Positions 24,458 through 33,236 are shown, counted from the first letter of the stretch. The stretch: 64,000 nucleotides of DNA from Micromonospora siamensis (GCF_900090305.1 NZ_LT607751.1:4402001-4466000), one strand, 5' to 3'. Notes: generated by a model from the sequence alone, not told the origin. Numbers and translations are program-made.

Positions 24458-26751
24458 CGCGCACCGCCGAAGACCAGGTCCAGGTTCTTGCGCAGCGCGT
24501 CCGCGTCCACCGGCTGGCTGCGGAAGGCGACGTGCCCGTCCGGGCGGATCAGGTACAGGGAGGTGCCGCCGGCCCCGTACCGGTCCCGGAAGCTCCCCTC
24601 GGCGTCGACCAGCGCCGGCGGGGCGAGCAGCCCCGGGTCGGGCGCGGCCGGGTCGAGCAGCAGGTACGCGTCCAGGTCGCCGCCGGCCCGGGACCGGGCG
24701 TCGGCGCAGAGCCCCGGCACGGCCGCCACCGTCGCCGGGTCGGCCGAGGCGTCCGCGTACACCAGCAGGGTGTGCCGGGTGCCGCGGGTCAGGTCGCGCA
24801 GCCGCAGCGGATGGCCGACCCCGCGGCGGCGCAGGCCGCCCACGTCGGGCGCCCGGTCGCCGGGGCGCGGCCCGGCGGCGAGCGCCTCGGGCGCCGCCAG
24901 GGACTCCCCCACCAGCGGGCTGTCGGCGTAGCTGAGCAGCATCGACATCTCCTGGAGGAACTGCCGCTCCAGGTCCGCCCGGTCCAGCTCGTCGGTGAAG
25001 GCCATCCGCACCGCCCGGCCGACGATCTCCTCCCCCTCCGGCCGCCGCTCGGTCTCGTAGCTGTCCAGCAGCCCCGGCGCCGCGATCCCCCGGACCGCCA
25101 GGGCGAGCTTCCAGGCCAGGTTCCAGGAGTCCTGGATGCCGGTGTTCATGCCCTGGCCGCCGGCCGGCGGGTGCAGGTGCGCGGCGTCACCGGCGACGAA
25201 GACCCGGCCGTCGCGGTACCGGTCGACGATGCCGTGGCTGATCCGGAAGATCGACGACCAGCGCAGGTTCGACGCCCGGGTGCCGGGCGGGGCGAGCCGG
25301 TCCAGCGCGACCTGTACGTCGGCCAGCGTCGGCTCGGCCAGCTCCTCGCTGAACCCGGGCGGGGCGTCCTTGCCGCCGGTCTGGGCGAAGAACCGGGGCG
25401 GCGCCAGGGTCGCGATCCGGTAGCGGTTCTCGCCACGCAGCGGTACGCAGACCAGCATGCCGTCCATCTGGCCGTCGGTCTCGTGCAGGAAACGCAGCAG
25501 GTGCCCCGGCGGCATGTCCCAGTTCACGTCGACGTCGCCGAGCATGAACAGCTGCGGGAAACGGCCCAGCCCGCCGGTGAAGGTCAACCCCAGCAGCTCC
25601 CGGACCCGGCTGTGCGCGCCGTCGCAGCCGACCAGGTACTTCGCGCGTACGGTCTCCTCGCCGGCCGGGGTGGCCAGGGTGGCGGTCACGCCCTCGTCGT
25701 CCTGGGTGAACGCCAGCAGTTCCGCTCCGCGCCGGGCGCGTACGCCCAGGGTGGCGAGCCGTTCGGTGAGGATCCGTTCGGTCTCGTACTGCGGCAGGCC
25801 GAGGTGCGCGTACGGCAGGCCGGGCAGCTCCCAGCTCATCCGGTGGGTCTGCTGGCCGTTGACGAAGACCATGTTGCCGGTCAGCCAGATCCCGGCGTCC
25901 ATCGCCTCGCGCACGACGTCCTGCTCGTCCCAGAGCTCCATGGTGCGGCAGTGCACCCCGATCGCCTTGTCGGCGTGGGCCGGCGGGGTGGCCTGTTTCT
26001 CCACGACCCGGCAGTCGACGCCGCGCCGGGCCAGCTCGATGGCGGCGGTCAGCCCGGTCGGCCCCGCCCCGACGATGAGTACGTCCGTTGTCGTGTGCAC
26101 GTCGATCTCCTTGTCGGTGCTGGCAGCTGCCCCGCTGTCGGGCTGGAACTCCGACCCGCCGGGGTGGACCGTGCGGTGGAAGAGCCGGCGGCGGATGTCG
26201 AGCAGGAACGGCGCGATCGGGCCGGCCTCCTCCCGGGCGTGCGCCGGGTTGCGGATCCACCGGAAGAACTCCGCCTCACCGGTCCACTCGGCGAAGATGT
26301 GGTGGACGTCGGAGTCCGGCTCGCGCAGCAGGTCCTCGCGCAGGTAGCCGGGGAGCGCCGACATCCGCGCCAGGACCTGCGGGTAGCCCCGGTCGAACTC
26401 GGCACGCCGGTCGGCGGGCACGGTGAGTTCGACGTCCACGAAGATGCTCGACCCGGCGCCGCCCCGGTCGGACATCACCCGGTGGTCGTCGGGTCCGGGC
26501 GTCTCCCGCCGCCCGTCGAGGGCGTCGGCCAGCGCCGCGGCGACCGGCCCCCGCTCGTACGCCAGCAGCGCCGGCTCGTCGACCCACTCGGTGACCAGCA
26601 TGAAGGTGCGCGGATCGGTGGCGTCCAGCAGCAGCTCCCGCCCGACGTTGCCGGGCAGGCCGGCGAGCTGCGCGACGGCGGCACGGCAGGCGGACCGGAC
26701 GGCCTCCGCGTGGCCGGGGCGGGCACGGATCCGGAGCATCGTCCTGATCAT
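24454..26751 (-). CDS. ABM-ABM-FAD aromatic monooxygenase fusion
   Basis: 765 aa, ATG with GAAGGAGACCTC upstream. Residues 1-85 and about 100-200 are two ABM-like ferredoxin folds (RTMLRIRARPGHAEAVRSA..., then FVDVELTVPADRRAEFDRGYPQVLARM...). Residues 219-600 are a PheA/TfdB-type FAD monooxygenase: GAGPTGLTAAIELARRG, a DG-type CDGAHSRVRE, and FVAGDAAHLHPPAGGQGMNTGIQD. A thioredoxin-like C-terminal domain (to 765) follows. The frame is continuous with no stop, but an ideal internal start (GTG 26100 with AAGGAG) sits just before the FAD domain, so a separate FAD enzyme of 548 aa may also be made. Head of the tailoring operon. Confidence 0.8.
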   Translation of the reverse strand: MIRTMLRIRARPGHAEAVRSACRAAVAQLAGLPGNVGRELLLDATDPRTFMLVTEWVDEPALLAYERGPVAAALADALDGRRETPGPDDHRVMSDRGGAGSSIFVDVELTVPADRRAEFDRGYPQVLARMSALPGYLREDLLREPDSDVHHIFAEWTGEAEFFRWIRNPAHAREEAGPIAPFLLDIRRRLFHRTVHPGGSEFQPDSGAAASTDKEIDVHTTTDVLIVGAGPTGLTAAIELARRGVDCRVVEKQATPPAHADKAIGVHCRTMELWDEQDVVREAMDAGIWLTGNMVFVNGQQTHRMSWELPGLPYAHLGLPQYETERILTERLATLGVRARRGAELLAFTQDDEGVTATLATPAGEETVRAKYLVGCDGAHSRVRELLGLTFTGGLGRFPQLFMLGDVDVNWDMPPGHLLRFLHETDGQMDGMLVCVPLRGENRYRIATLAPPRFFAQTGGKDAPPGFSEELAEPTLADVQVALDRLAPPGTRASNLRWSSIFRISHGIVDRYRDGRVFVAGDAAHLHPPAGGQGMNTGIQDSWNLAWKLALAVRGIAAPGLLDSYETERRPEGEEIVGRAVRMAFTDELDRADLERQFLQEMSMLLSYADSPLVGESLAAPEALAAGPRPGDRAPDVGGLRRRGVGHPLRLRDLTRGTRHTLLVYADASADPATVAAVPGLCADARSRAGGDLDAYLLLDPAAPDPGLLAPPALVDAEGSFRDRYGAGGTSLYLIRPDGHVAFRSQPVDADALRKNLDLVFGGAR
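26098..26112 (-). promoter_or_regulatory. Internal ribosome binding site and GTG inside the fusion gene
   Basis: On the minus strand AAGGAG (26112-26107) lies six bases before GTG (26100-26098), in frame and immediately ahead of the FAD-binding residues TTTDVLIVGAG. This is as good a start as any in the operon. It either marks the ancestral gene border or gives a second product. Confidence 0.6.
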
Positions 26752-26974
26752 GAGGTCTCCTTCGACGGCAACCCGGGACGGCGGTGCGGCTCTCGTCGTG
26801 TGACGGTGCCGAACCGCGCGTCATCAGGGCGTCAACGGCCGCGTGCAGCCAGTCCGCGGGTTTTGACGGCGCAGTGCGGCCGGCGGTTGTGACCCGCGCC
26901 ACGCCGCTTCACGGCACGGGCGGCGCTCCCGTCACCTGTTCGTCAGCACCGCACGAACCGCAGGGAGCAGGACC

Positions 26975-27322
26975 ATGTCCACCGCGTACACCGTCGTCAC
27001 CGTCGTCGCCGCCCTCTGGGTCGGCTTCTCCGCCTTCTCGCTGCTGCGCGGCGCCCCGTGGGTGGTCGACTCGCTGGCCGCGTACGGCGTTCCCCGCCCG
27101 TGGTGGCCGTGGCTCGGCGCGGCCAAGGCCGCCGGCGCGCTCGGCCTGCTGGTGGGACTGTTCGTGCCGGCGATCGGGGTGCTGGCCGGCGTCGGTCTCG
27201 TGCTCTACTTCCTCGGTGCCGTCGTCACCGTGGTCCGGGCCCACTCGTACGCGCACATCCCGTACCCGCTGCTGTACCTGGCGCCGGTCGTCGCCGTCCT
27301 GGCGCTCGGCGCCGCGGCCTGA
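26975..27322 (+). CDS. DoxX-like membrane protein
   Basis: 115 aa, ATG with GCAGGGAGCAGGACC upstream. Four hydrophobic helices in the DoxX-like arrangement (TVVTVVAALWVGFSAFSLL, AAKAAGALGLLVGLF, GVLAGVGLVLYFLGAVVTVVRAH, LYLAPVVAVLALGAAA). The stop is 18 bp before the start of the sigma factor gene, forming an operon. DoxX-type proteins are common partners of ECF41 sigma factors, where they are part of the regulated module. Confidence 0.85.
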   Translation: MSTAYTVVTVVAALWVGFSAFSLLRGAPWVVDSLAAYGVPRPWWPWLGAAKAAGALGLLVGLFVPAIGVLAGVGLVLYFLGAVVTVVRAHSYAHIPYPLLYLAPVVAVLALGAAA

Positions 27323-27340
27323 ACGGTGGAGGAAGCCACG

Positions 27341-28240
27341 GTGAACGAACCCTTCGCGACCCACCGGAACCTGCTGTTCGGCGTCGCCTACCGCATCCTC
27401 GGCAGCGCCGCCGACGCCGAGGACGCGGTGCAGGACGCCTGGGTCCGTTGGTCGGCGGCGGACCGGTCGGCGGTCGCCGACCCCCGGGCCTACCTGGTGC
27501 GGATCGTGTCGAACCTGGCGCTGGACCGGCTCCGCTCGGCGCAGGCGCGCCGCGAGGTGTACGTCGGCCCGTGGCTGCCCGAGCCGATCCTTACCAGCGG
27601 CGACACCGCCGACGAGGTGGGCGCCGCCGAGTCCGTGTCGATGGCGATGCTGGTGGTGCTGGAGACGCTCAGCCCGCTGGAGCGCGCGGTGTTCGTGCTG
27701 CGGGAGGTCTTCGACTTCGGCCATGCCGAGATCGCCGAGGCGGTCGGCCGCTCCGAGGAGAGCGTGCGGCAGGCCGCGCACCGCGCCCGCAACCACGTAC
27801 GGGCCCGGCGGCCCCGGTTCCCGGCGGACCGGCAGCGGCAGCGGCGGGTCACCGAGCGGTTCCTCGCCGCCGCGGCCGGCGGTGACCTCAACACCCTGCT
27901 CGAGCTGCTCGCGCCCGACGTGACGGTGTGGACCGACGGCGGCGGCAAGGTGCACCAGGCGATGCGCCCGGTGACCGGCGTGCGCAAGGTGGCCACCTGG
28001 TTCGCCACCCTCGGCGACCGCCCCTACCAGGGGGTCGCACTGGCCGACATGACCATCGAGATCGTCGAGGTCAACGGCGGGCCGGGCATCCTGTTCAGCG
28101 GCTCCGGCCGGGTCATCGCCACACTCACCCTCGACGTGGCCGACGACGGCCGGATCGTCGGCATCCACAACGTGGCCAACCCCGACAAGCTCGCCGGCAT
28201 CGCCGCCCGTACCGTCCACCCGCTGGACCCAACCCGCTGA
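27341..28240 (+). CDS. ECF41-type sigma factor (SigJ-like) with SnoaL-like tail
   Basis: 299 aa from GTG 27341, seven bases after GGAGGA. Sigma region 2 (HRNLLFGVAYRILGSAADAEDAVQDAWVRW) and region 4 (LSPLERAVFVLREVFDFGHAEIAEAVGRSEESVRQ) occupy residues 1-175. A SnoaL/NTF2-like domain follows (about 180-295) and carries the NPDKL motif diagnostic of ECF41. In this group the tail modulates the sigma factor directly, with no membrane anti-sigma. No COE-type (carboxymuconolactone decarboxylase, oxidoreductase, epimerase) target gene is adjacent; DoxX fills that place. Confidence 0.9.
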   Translation: MNEPFATHRNLLFGVAYRILGSAADAEDAVQDAWVRWSAADRSAVADPRAYLVRIVSNLALDRLRSAQARREVYVGPWLPEPILTSGDTADEVGAAESVSMAMLVVLETLSPLERAVFVLREVFDFGHAEIAEAVGRSEESVRQAAHRARNHVRARRPRFPADRQRQRRVTERFLAAAAGGDLNTLLELLAPDVTVWTDGGGKVHQAMRPVTGVRKVATWFATLGDRPYQGVALADMTIEIVEVNGGPGILFSGSGRVIATLTLDVADDGRIVGIHNVANPDKLAGIAARTVHPLDPTR

Positions 28241-28295
28241 GACCCGCCGCCCGGCGTCCCCGGGCCGCCCCACGAACCCCGGGTACGGTCCGAAG

Positions 28296-28967
28296 ATGAC
28301 CAAGGAAAGCCGCGGCACCCTCGACTACTACCTGCTGCACACCGACGCTGGGCACGGCGAGCCGTCCGCGCTGCTCGTGGAGGAGTTCGTGCTCGCCGAC
28401 GACCTCTCCGCCGCGCGGCTGCGCAGCGCCGGCTGGTCGCCGGCCGAGGGGGGCTGGTGGAGTTCGGCGGCTTTCGCCCGCGCGGTCCGCGCCGACGCGG
28501 GGCTGCGCAACCGGCTGTCGGCAGTGGACCGGAGCGCCGCCGTCGCGTTCTACGACCGGCTGGGCGGTGGTGCCCTCCCGGACGAGGCGGCGCTGCGCCA
28601 CCGGTTCCGCGACGACATGCCGCTGGCGTCCGGTGCCCCGCTGCGGTTGGGAGCCGGCCCGGTGGTCCACCGGGTGCTCTTCGCCGGGGACCCGGACGAG
28701 CGACGGCTGGACCGGCTGGGCGCGGTGCTGCGGATGAACACCGGGCCGGGTCGCAGCGAGCCCGGGCTGCGGGGCACGGGTCGCCTGCGGGTGAACGACA
28801 CCGACGTCCGCTGGCAGCTGCGCCGGGTCGGGGGCGGCGCCGCGTGGTGCATCGACGTCACCGCCGAGCCGGCCGACCCGCACAGTCTGCGCTGGATGTT
28901 GCGCGAACTCGTCGGCGTCGCCAGGCGGCACGGTCTGGTGCCGGCCACCGTCGACCGCCTGGCCTGA
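28296..28967 (+). CDS. Hypothetical protein
   Basis: 223 aa, ATG 28296, 55 bp after the sigma gene. Soluble, Arg- and acid-rich with no signal peptide or membrane helix. GWWSSAAFARAVRADAGLRNRL and LRMNTGPGRSEPGLRGTGRLRVNDTDVRWQL are its most distinctive stretches. I recognise no family. High third-position GC supports a real gene. Its stop is followed at once by a 40-bp tandem repeat array shared with the convergent gene. Confidence 0.6.
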   Translation: MTKESRGTLDYYLLHTDAGHGEPSALLVEEFVLADDLSAARLRSAGWSPAEGGWWSSAAFARAVRADAGLRNRLSAVDRSAAVAFYDRLGGGALPDEAALRHRFRDDMPLASGAPLRLGAGPVVHRVLFAGDPDERRLDRLGAVLRMNTGPGRSEPGLRGTGRLRVNDTDVRWQLRRVGGGAAWCIDVTAEPADPHSLRWMLRELVGVARRHGLVPATVDRLA

Positions 28968-29123
28968 CCGCCGCCCTACGCGGCGTCCCGCCGGGCCACG
29001 ACCCTGGCCGCCGCCCTACGCGGCGTCCCGCCAGGCCACGACCCTGGCCGCCGCCCTACGCGGCGTCCCGCCAGGCCACGACCCTGGCCGCCGCCCTACG
29101 CGGCGTCCCGCCGGGCCACGACC
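28968..29123. repeat. 40-bp tandem repeat, 3.9 copies, spanning a gene end
   Basis: Copies start at 28968, 29008, 29048 and 29088, period exactly 40 bp. Copies 1 and 4 share CCGGG and copies 2 and 3 share CCAGG at one position; otherwise they are identical. Copy 4 contains the last codons and TAG stop of the convergent methyltransferase gene (29096). Copies 1-3 are repeats of that gene end in non-coding DNA. No spacers, so not CRISPR. Confidence 0.95.
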
Positions 29124-29701
29124 ACGGTGTCCAGGGCGTCGACGGTGCGACCGTCGACGTCGACCGGCCGGTGGGCGGTCTCGGCCCGGTCGATGCGCAG
29201 CCCCGACATCGCCCGGGTCACAGACTCCGGGGTCAGCAGGATCTCCGGGTCCTGCGGCCCACCGGTGCCGCCGGTGAGGTTGGCGAGGTCGTGGCCGACG
29301 ACGAGGACGGTGCCGCCGGGGCGTACCGCCGCGCGGGCGTGGGACAGGACCGTGGCGAGGTCGGCCGCCGGCAGGTGCAGGTAGGCGATCAGCACCAGGT
29401 CGAACGAGTCGGCCGGCGGCGCGTACCGGGTGACGTCGGCGACCTGCCAGTCGACGGTGACGCCGCTGCCGCGGGCCAGGTCCCGGCCCCGCTCGACCGC
29501 CACCGGGGAGAAGTCGACGGCGGTGACCTGCCAGCCCTGCCGGGCCAGCCAGACCGCGTTACGCCCCTCCCCGGCGGCGAGGTCCACGGCCCGACCCGGG
29601 GTCAGGCCGGTGACCTCCCGTACGACGAAGCGGTTCGGCTCGGCCGTCCAGACCAGTTCCGGGGCGCTCGCGTACCGCTCGTCCCACGCCGTACTGTCCA
29701 T
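29096..29701 (-). CDS. Class I SAM-dependent methyltransferase
   Basis: 201 aa from ATG 29701; GTG two codons upstream is possible (GGAGGTGAGGGTGACCATG). TehB-like small methyltransferase: WDERYASAPELVWTAEPN start, SAM motif I VDLAAGEGRNAVWLA, VTAVDFSPVAVERG (acidic end of strand 2), ADSFDLVLIAYLHLP. About the size of methyltransferase-25/TehB proteins; substrate unknown. Its last six residues (ARRDAA) and stop lie in the fourth copy of the 40-bp repeat. Lies just beyond the exporter gene but 89 bp separate them. Confidence 0.85.
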   Translation of the reverse strand: MDSTAWDERYASAPELVWTAEPNRFVVREVTGLTPGRAVDLAAGEGRNAVWLARQGWQVTAVDFSPVAVERGRDLARGSGVTVDWQVADVTRYAPPADSFDLVLIAYLHLPAADLATVLSHARAAVRPGGTVLVVGHDLANLTGGTGGPQDPEILLTPESVTRAMSGLRIDRAETAHRPVDVDGRTVDALDTVVVARRDAA

Positions 29702-29790
29702 GGTCACCCTCACCTCCGTGCCGCACGACCGGCGGTTGCCGGCGGTCGTCATTGTCGCCCGGTCGCCTTCGGTCGCGTCGCCAGACCGGC

Positions 29791-30696
29791 TCAGCGCCGG
29801 GGACCGGGTGCGGCCAGCTCGCGGTCGGCCGGCTCGCGGTCCGCCCGCGTCCGGCGTCGGCCGCGGTGGACCGTGATGGCCAGGGCGCCCGCGACGGCGA
29901 CGCCCGCTCCGCTCCACAGCAGCGGGTTCGTGCGTAGCTCCGCCGGCAGCTGCTGGCCGAGCACGAAGACACCCATCACCACCACGAACCAGCCGAACGA
30001 GACGCGCAGCACGTCGGGCGGGATCTTCCCGGCCAGCCGGCCGCCGAGGAAACTGCCGACGATCGCGGCGGCGGTGACGGCGGCGGCGAGACCCCAGTTG
30101 ATCTGCACGCTGGAGAGGTAGCCGGCCAGGCCGGCGAAGGACTTCATGGCGATGACCACCAGCGAGGTGCCGACCGCGACGGGCATCGGCAGGCCGCCGA
30201 GCAGGGCCAGGGCGGGCACCACGAGGAAGCCACCACCGGCGCCGACCAGGCCGGTGACCAGGCCGACGACGATGCCGTCGATGATCACCCGGAACACCGG
30301 CAGCTCGTGCGGCACCGGCTTGCCCTCGGCGGAGCGCCGGCCGCGGATCATCGCGACGGCGGTGGCCAGCATCATCACCGCGAAGCCGGTGAGCAGGTAG
30401 CCGGCCGGGATGAACTCGGCCAGCCGGCCGCCGGCGTACGCGCCGGTCATGCCGGCGAGGCCGAAGATCAGGCCGGTACGCCAGCGGACCCGGTGGGCGC
30501 GGGCGTGCGGGAGGACACCGACCGCGCTGGTGGCGCCGACGACCAGCAGCGAGGTGGCGATGGCCTCCTTGGCGGGCAGGTCGGCGACGTACACCAGCAG
30601 CGGCACGGCGAGGATGGAGCCGCCGCCGCCGAGCAGGCCGAGGCTGACGCCGATCAGGACGGCCAGTCCGATGGTCAGGGCCAGGGTCGCGGTCAT
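29791..30696 (-). CDS. TauE/SafE family sulfite/sulfur-compound exporter
   Basis: 301 aa, ATG overlapping the stop of the rhodanese gene (ATGA). Full-length TSUP protein with about eight helices and the duplicated motif GLLGGGGSILAVPLLVY / GLVGAGGGFLVVPALALLGG. The C-terminal tail is Arg/Glu-rich and cytosolic. In sulfur oxidation and persulfide operons TSUP proteins export sulfite or related anions made by persulfide dioxygenase. Third gene of the CstR-type operon 32784-29791. Confidence 0.9.
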   Translation of the reverse strand: MTATLALTIGLAVLIGVSLGLLGGGGSILAVPLLVYVADLPAKEAIATSLLVVGATSAVGVLPHARAHRVRWRTGLIFGLAGMTGAYAGGRLAEFIPAGYLLTGFAVMMLATAVAMIRGRRSAEGKPVPHELPVFRVIIDGIVVGLVTGLVGAGGGFLVVPALALLGGLPMPVAVGTSLVVIAMKSFAGLAGYLSSVQINWGLAAAVTAAAIVGSFLGGRLAGKIPPDVLRVSFGWFVVVMGVFVLGQQLPAELRTNPLLWSGAGVAVAGALAITVHRGRRRTRADREPADRELAAPGPRR

Positions 30697-31292
30697 GCCC
30701 GCCCCCCGCCGCTCTCGCGGAGCTGGCCGACGATGGTGTCCAGGTCGCAGCTGGCGCCCCGGTTGTAGGGCAGCTTGCCGAGCATCATGCCCATCGCGCA
30801 GGTGTTGGTCACCGCGGCGAAGGTGAGGCCGGCGCCGATGAACCCGGCGACCCACTTCAGCTGCGGCACGAACACCGAGCCGACGACACTGGCCAGGACG
30901 ATGGAGCCGGCGACCAGACGGACCTGCCGCTCCAGGTCCCAACGGGGGGCGCCCTGCTTGATCGGGGCGTTGGCGGCCTGCCAGGCCATGATGCCGCCGT
31001 TGAGGACCTTCAGGTTCGGCAGGCCGACCCCGGCGAGGGTCTGCTCGGCCTGGGTGGCGCGGGCGCCGGAGCGGCAGATCAGCACCACGTCCTCGTCCAG
31101 GTGGTTGCGCAGCTCCTCGCGGTGCTCCTTGAGCAGGTCCAGCGGAACGTTGTAGGAGCCGGGGATGTGCGAGGTCTCGAACTCCGCCGGCGTACGCACG
31201 TCCAGCAGGCGCGGCGCGCGCCCGGAGTCGACCAGCTCGCGGAGGCTGGCGGCGTCGAGGGTGGCGGGCCGGGCGGTCTCAGAAGTAGTCAT
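30693..31292 (-). CDS. Rhodanese-DUF2892 membrane sulfurtransferase (YgaP-like)
   Basis: 199 aa, ATG. Residues 1-115 are a rhodanese domain (RLLDVRTPAEFETSHIPGS; active loop VLICRSGARA with the catalytic Cys). Residues 125-170 contain two membrane helices of the DUF2892/YgaP type (VAGSIVLASVVGSVFV, WVAGFIGAGLTFAAVTNTCAMG). YgaP-type proteins move sulfane sulfur or thiocyanate at the inner membrane. Lies 91 bp after the MBL-rhodanese gene and overlaps the exporter gene. Confidence 0.9.
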   Translation of the reverse strand: MTTSETARPATLDAASLRELVDSGRAPRLLDVRTPAEFETSHIPGSYNVPLDLLKEHREELRNHLDEDVVLICRSGARATQAEQTLAGVGLPNLKVLNGGIMAWQAANAPIKQGAPRWDLERQVRLVAGSIVLASVVGSVFVPQLKWVAGFIGAGLTFAAVTNTCAMGMMLGKLPYNRGASCDLDTIVGQLRESGGGRA

Positions 31293-31383
31293 ATCTCCTC
31301 TTTCTAGAACAAAGCGCCACAGGTGATGGCAAGGGGATGCCGGCCAGCGCCGGACGACGCCAGCCGGTGGTCGTACACGTGGG

Positions 31384-32784
31384 TCAGGGGTTGGTGACCA
31401 TCTCCAGGCCGGCGTCCGCGGCCTGGTCGAACTTGTCGTCGATGACGACGACCTCGCGGCCGGCGTTGGCCAGCAGCGACGCCGCGGCAGTGGCCCGGTA
31501 GCCGGAGCCGCAGTGCACCCACACCGCGCCGGCCGGGAGCTCGCCCAGCCGCTTGGGCACGTCGGGCAGCGGAATGTGCACGGCGCCCTCGATGTGGCCG
31601 GCGCGCCACTCGTTGGTCATCCGTACATCGAGCACCACGTCCGCAGCCGGCAGGTCGGCCCGGACGTTCCCCGCCCGGGCCGCGGCCAGGGCCGGGAAGT
31701 CGGCCATCCGCAGCTCGCGGAGCTGGCCGGGGTCGGCGGCCCACTGCTCGGCCACGCCGGTGGCCTGCGCGGCCGGCCGGTCGATGCCGATGCGGACCAG
31801 CTCCCGCTGGGCGTCCGCGACCTGTTCCGGGGTCTCGGCGAGCAGGGTGATCGGCACCCCCCAGTCGATCAGCCAGCCGAGCCAGGTCGACATCGGCCCG
31901 TCCAGGCCGAGGCTGACCGTGCCGGCCAGGTGCGAGGCCGCGTACGCCTTGCGGTGGCGCAGGTCGACCACCCACTCGCCGGCGGCCATCCGCTCCCGCA
32001 GCTGACCGGCGTCGGCCCGGGTGACCGGGCTGAGGTCGACCGGGGCCGGGCCGGCGTTGTTGGCCACGCCCATGTGGGCGTAGTAGGCCGGGTAGGCGTC
32101 GAGACCGGCGAGGGTCTCGGTGACGAACTGGTCGGCGGCGAGACGCAGCACCGGGTTGGCCTGCTTCTCCCGGCCGATGGTGGAGTCGGGGGCGTCGGCC
32201 TGGCTGGCCGAGCAGAAGCTGCCGAAGCCGTGCGTGGGCCAGACCTGGGCCCCGTCGGGCAGCAGGTCGGCCAGCCGCCGGGCGGAGGCGTGCTGGTGAT
32301 GGGCCAGTTCGTGGGCGTGCTGCTGGCCGAGCAGGTCGGTACGCCCGGTGGTGCCGAACAGCAGCGAGCCGCCGGTGAAGACGCCCACCGGCTGCCAGCC
32401 GCCGTCGGTGGCCTCGTCGAGGGCGTACGACAGGTGGTGGAAGGTGTGACCGGGGGTGGCGACCACCCGCAGGCGCAGGGCGTCGGAGACCGGCACCACG
32501 TCACCGTCGGACACCGGCATGCGGTCGAAGCCGACCTCGTCGGCTGCGGCCACCAGGTAGTGGGCGCCGGTCACCCGGGCCAGTTCCAGCCCACCGGAGA
32601 CGTAGTCGTTGTGGATGTGCGTCTCGACCACGTGGGTGATCCGCACGCCCTGAGCGCCGGCGAGGTACAGGACCCGGTCGATGTCGCGTTGCGGGTCGAC
32701 CACGATCGCCACCTGCCCGTCGGAGGCCAGGTAGCTGCGGTCGCCCAGCGAGGACGTCGCGATGACGGACACCTCGACTGCCAT
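31384..32784 (-). CDS. MBL-fold persulfide dioxygenase-rhodanese fusion, copy 1
   Basis: 466 aa from ATG 32784, ribosome site GGGAG. Residues 1-250 are an ETHE1-like metallo-beta-lactamase fold with the metal motif THIHNDYVSGG, further ligand regions TPGHTFHH and FTGGSLLFGTTGRTDLLG, and WPTHGFGSFC. Residues 265-350 are a rhodanese fold without active Cys. Residues 370-466 are a rhodanese with active loop VHCGSGYR. The build is that of CstB-type enzymes, which oxidise persulfides to sulfite and thiosulfate. First gene of the minus-strand operon, directly behind an ATACCC palindrome. Confidence 0.9.
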   Translation of the reverse strand: MAVEVSVIATSSLGDRSYLASDGQVAIVVDPQRDIDRVLYLAGAQGVRITHVVETHIHNDYVSGGLELARVTGAHYLVAAADEVGFDRMPVSDGDVVPVSDALRLRVVATPGHTFHHLSYALDEATDGGWQPVGVFTGGSLLFGTTGRTDLLGQQHAHELAHHQHASARRLADLLPDGAQVWPTHGFGSFCSASQADAPDSTIGREKQANPVLRLAADQFVTETLAGLDAYPAYYAHMGVANNAGPAPVDLSPVTRADAGQLRERMAAGEWVVDLRHRKAYAASHLAGTVSLGLDGPMSTWLGWLIDWGVPITLLAETPEQVADAQRELVRIGIDRPAAQATGVAEQWAADPGQLRELRMADFPALAAARAGNVRADLPAADVVLDVRMTNEWRAGHIEGAVHIPLPDVPKRLGELPAGAVWVHCGSGYRATAAASLLANAGREVVVIDDKFDQAADAGLEMVTNP

Positions 32785-32807
32785 GCCGTTCTCCCTTCTA
32801 TTCTCGA

Positions 32808-32825
32808 CATACCCTGGGGGGTATG
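32808..32825. promoter_or_regulatory. CsoR/CstR-family operator 1
   Basis: CATACCC-TGGG-GGGTATG, a perfect 7-bp inverted repeat with 4-bp spacer, 24 bp before the MBL-rhodanese start. G/C-tract palindromes flanked by AT ends are the known sites of CsoR-family repressors, and the repressor gene is adjacent. Confidence 0.8.
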
Positions 32826-32914
32826 CAGGAAAGACACGTCTGCACCGGTCGAAACCAACAACCGGCGTACTACCCGCTCGCGCCGCGGTCACACGGCGCG
32901 AGCGGACGCCTCGC

Positions 32915-33202
<288 letters not shown>

Positions 33203-33206
33203 TCAA

Positions 33207-33222
33207 CATACCCCGGGGGGTT
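33207..33222. promoter_or_regulatory. CstR-type operator 2 (imperfect)
   Basis: CATACCCCGGGGGGTT, one arm perfect and the other degenerate, 23 bp upstream of the repressor start. Consistent with autoregulation. Confidence 0.6.
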
Positions 33223-33236
33223 CCATCTCGCCAACG

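Noticed and set aside
24142..26892. 916-codon open frame on the plus strand opposite the tailoring operon
   Set aside because: Shadow of the minus-strand genes produced by high GC; Gly/Arg/Pro-rich with no family signal, while the minus strand has clear monooxygenase and ABM motifs.
28968..29123. CRISPR-like array
   Set aside because: The 40-bp units are contiguous with no spacers; it is a plain tandem repeat.
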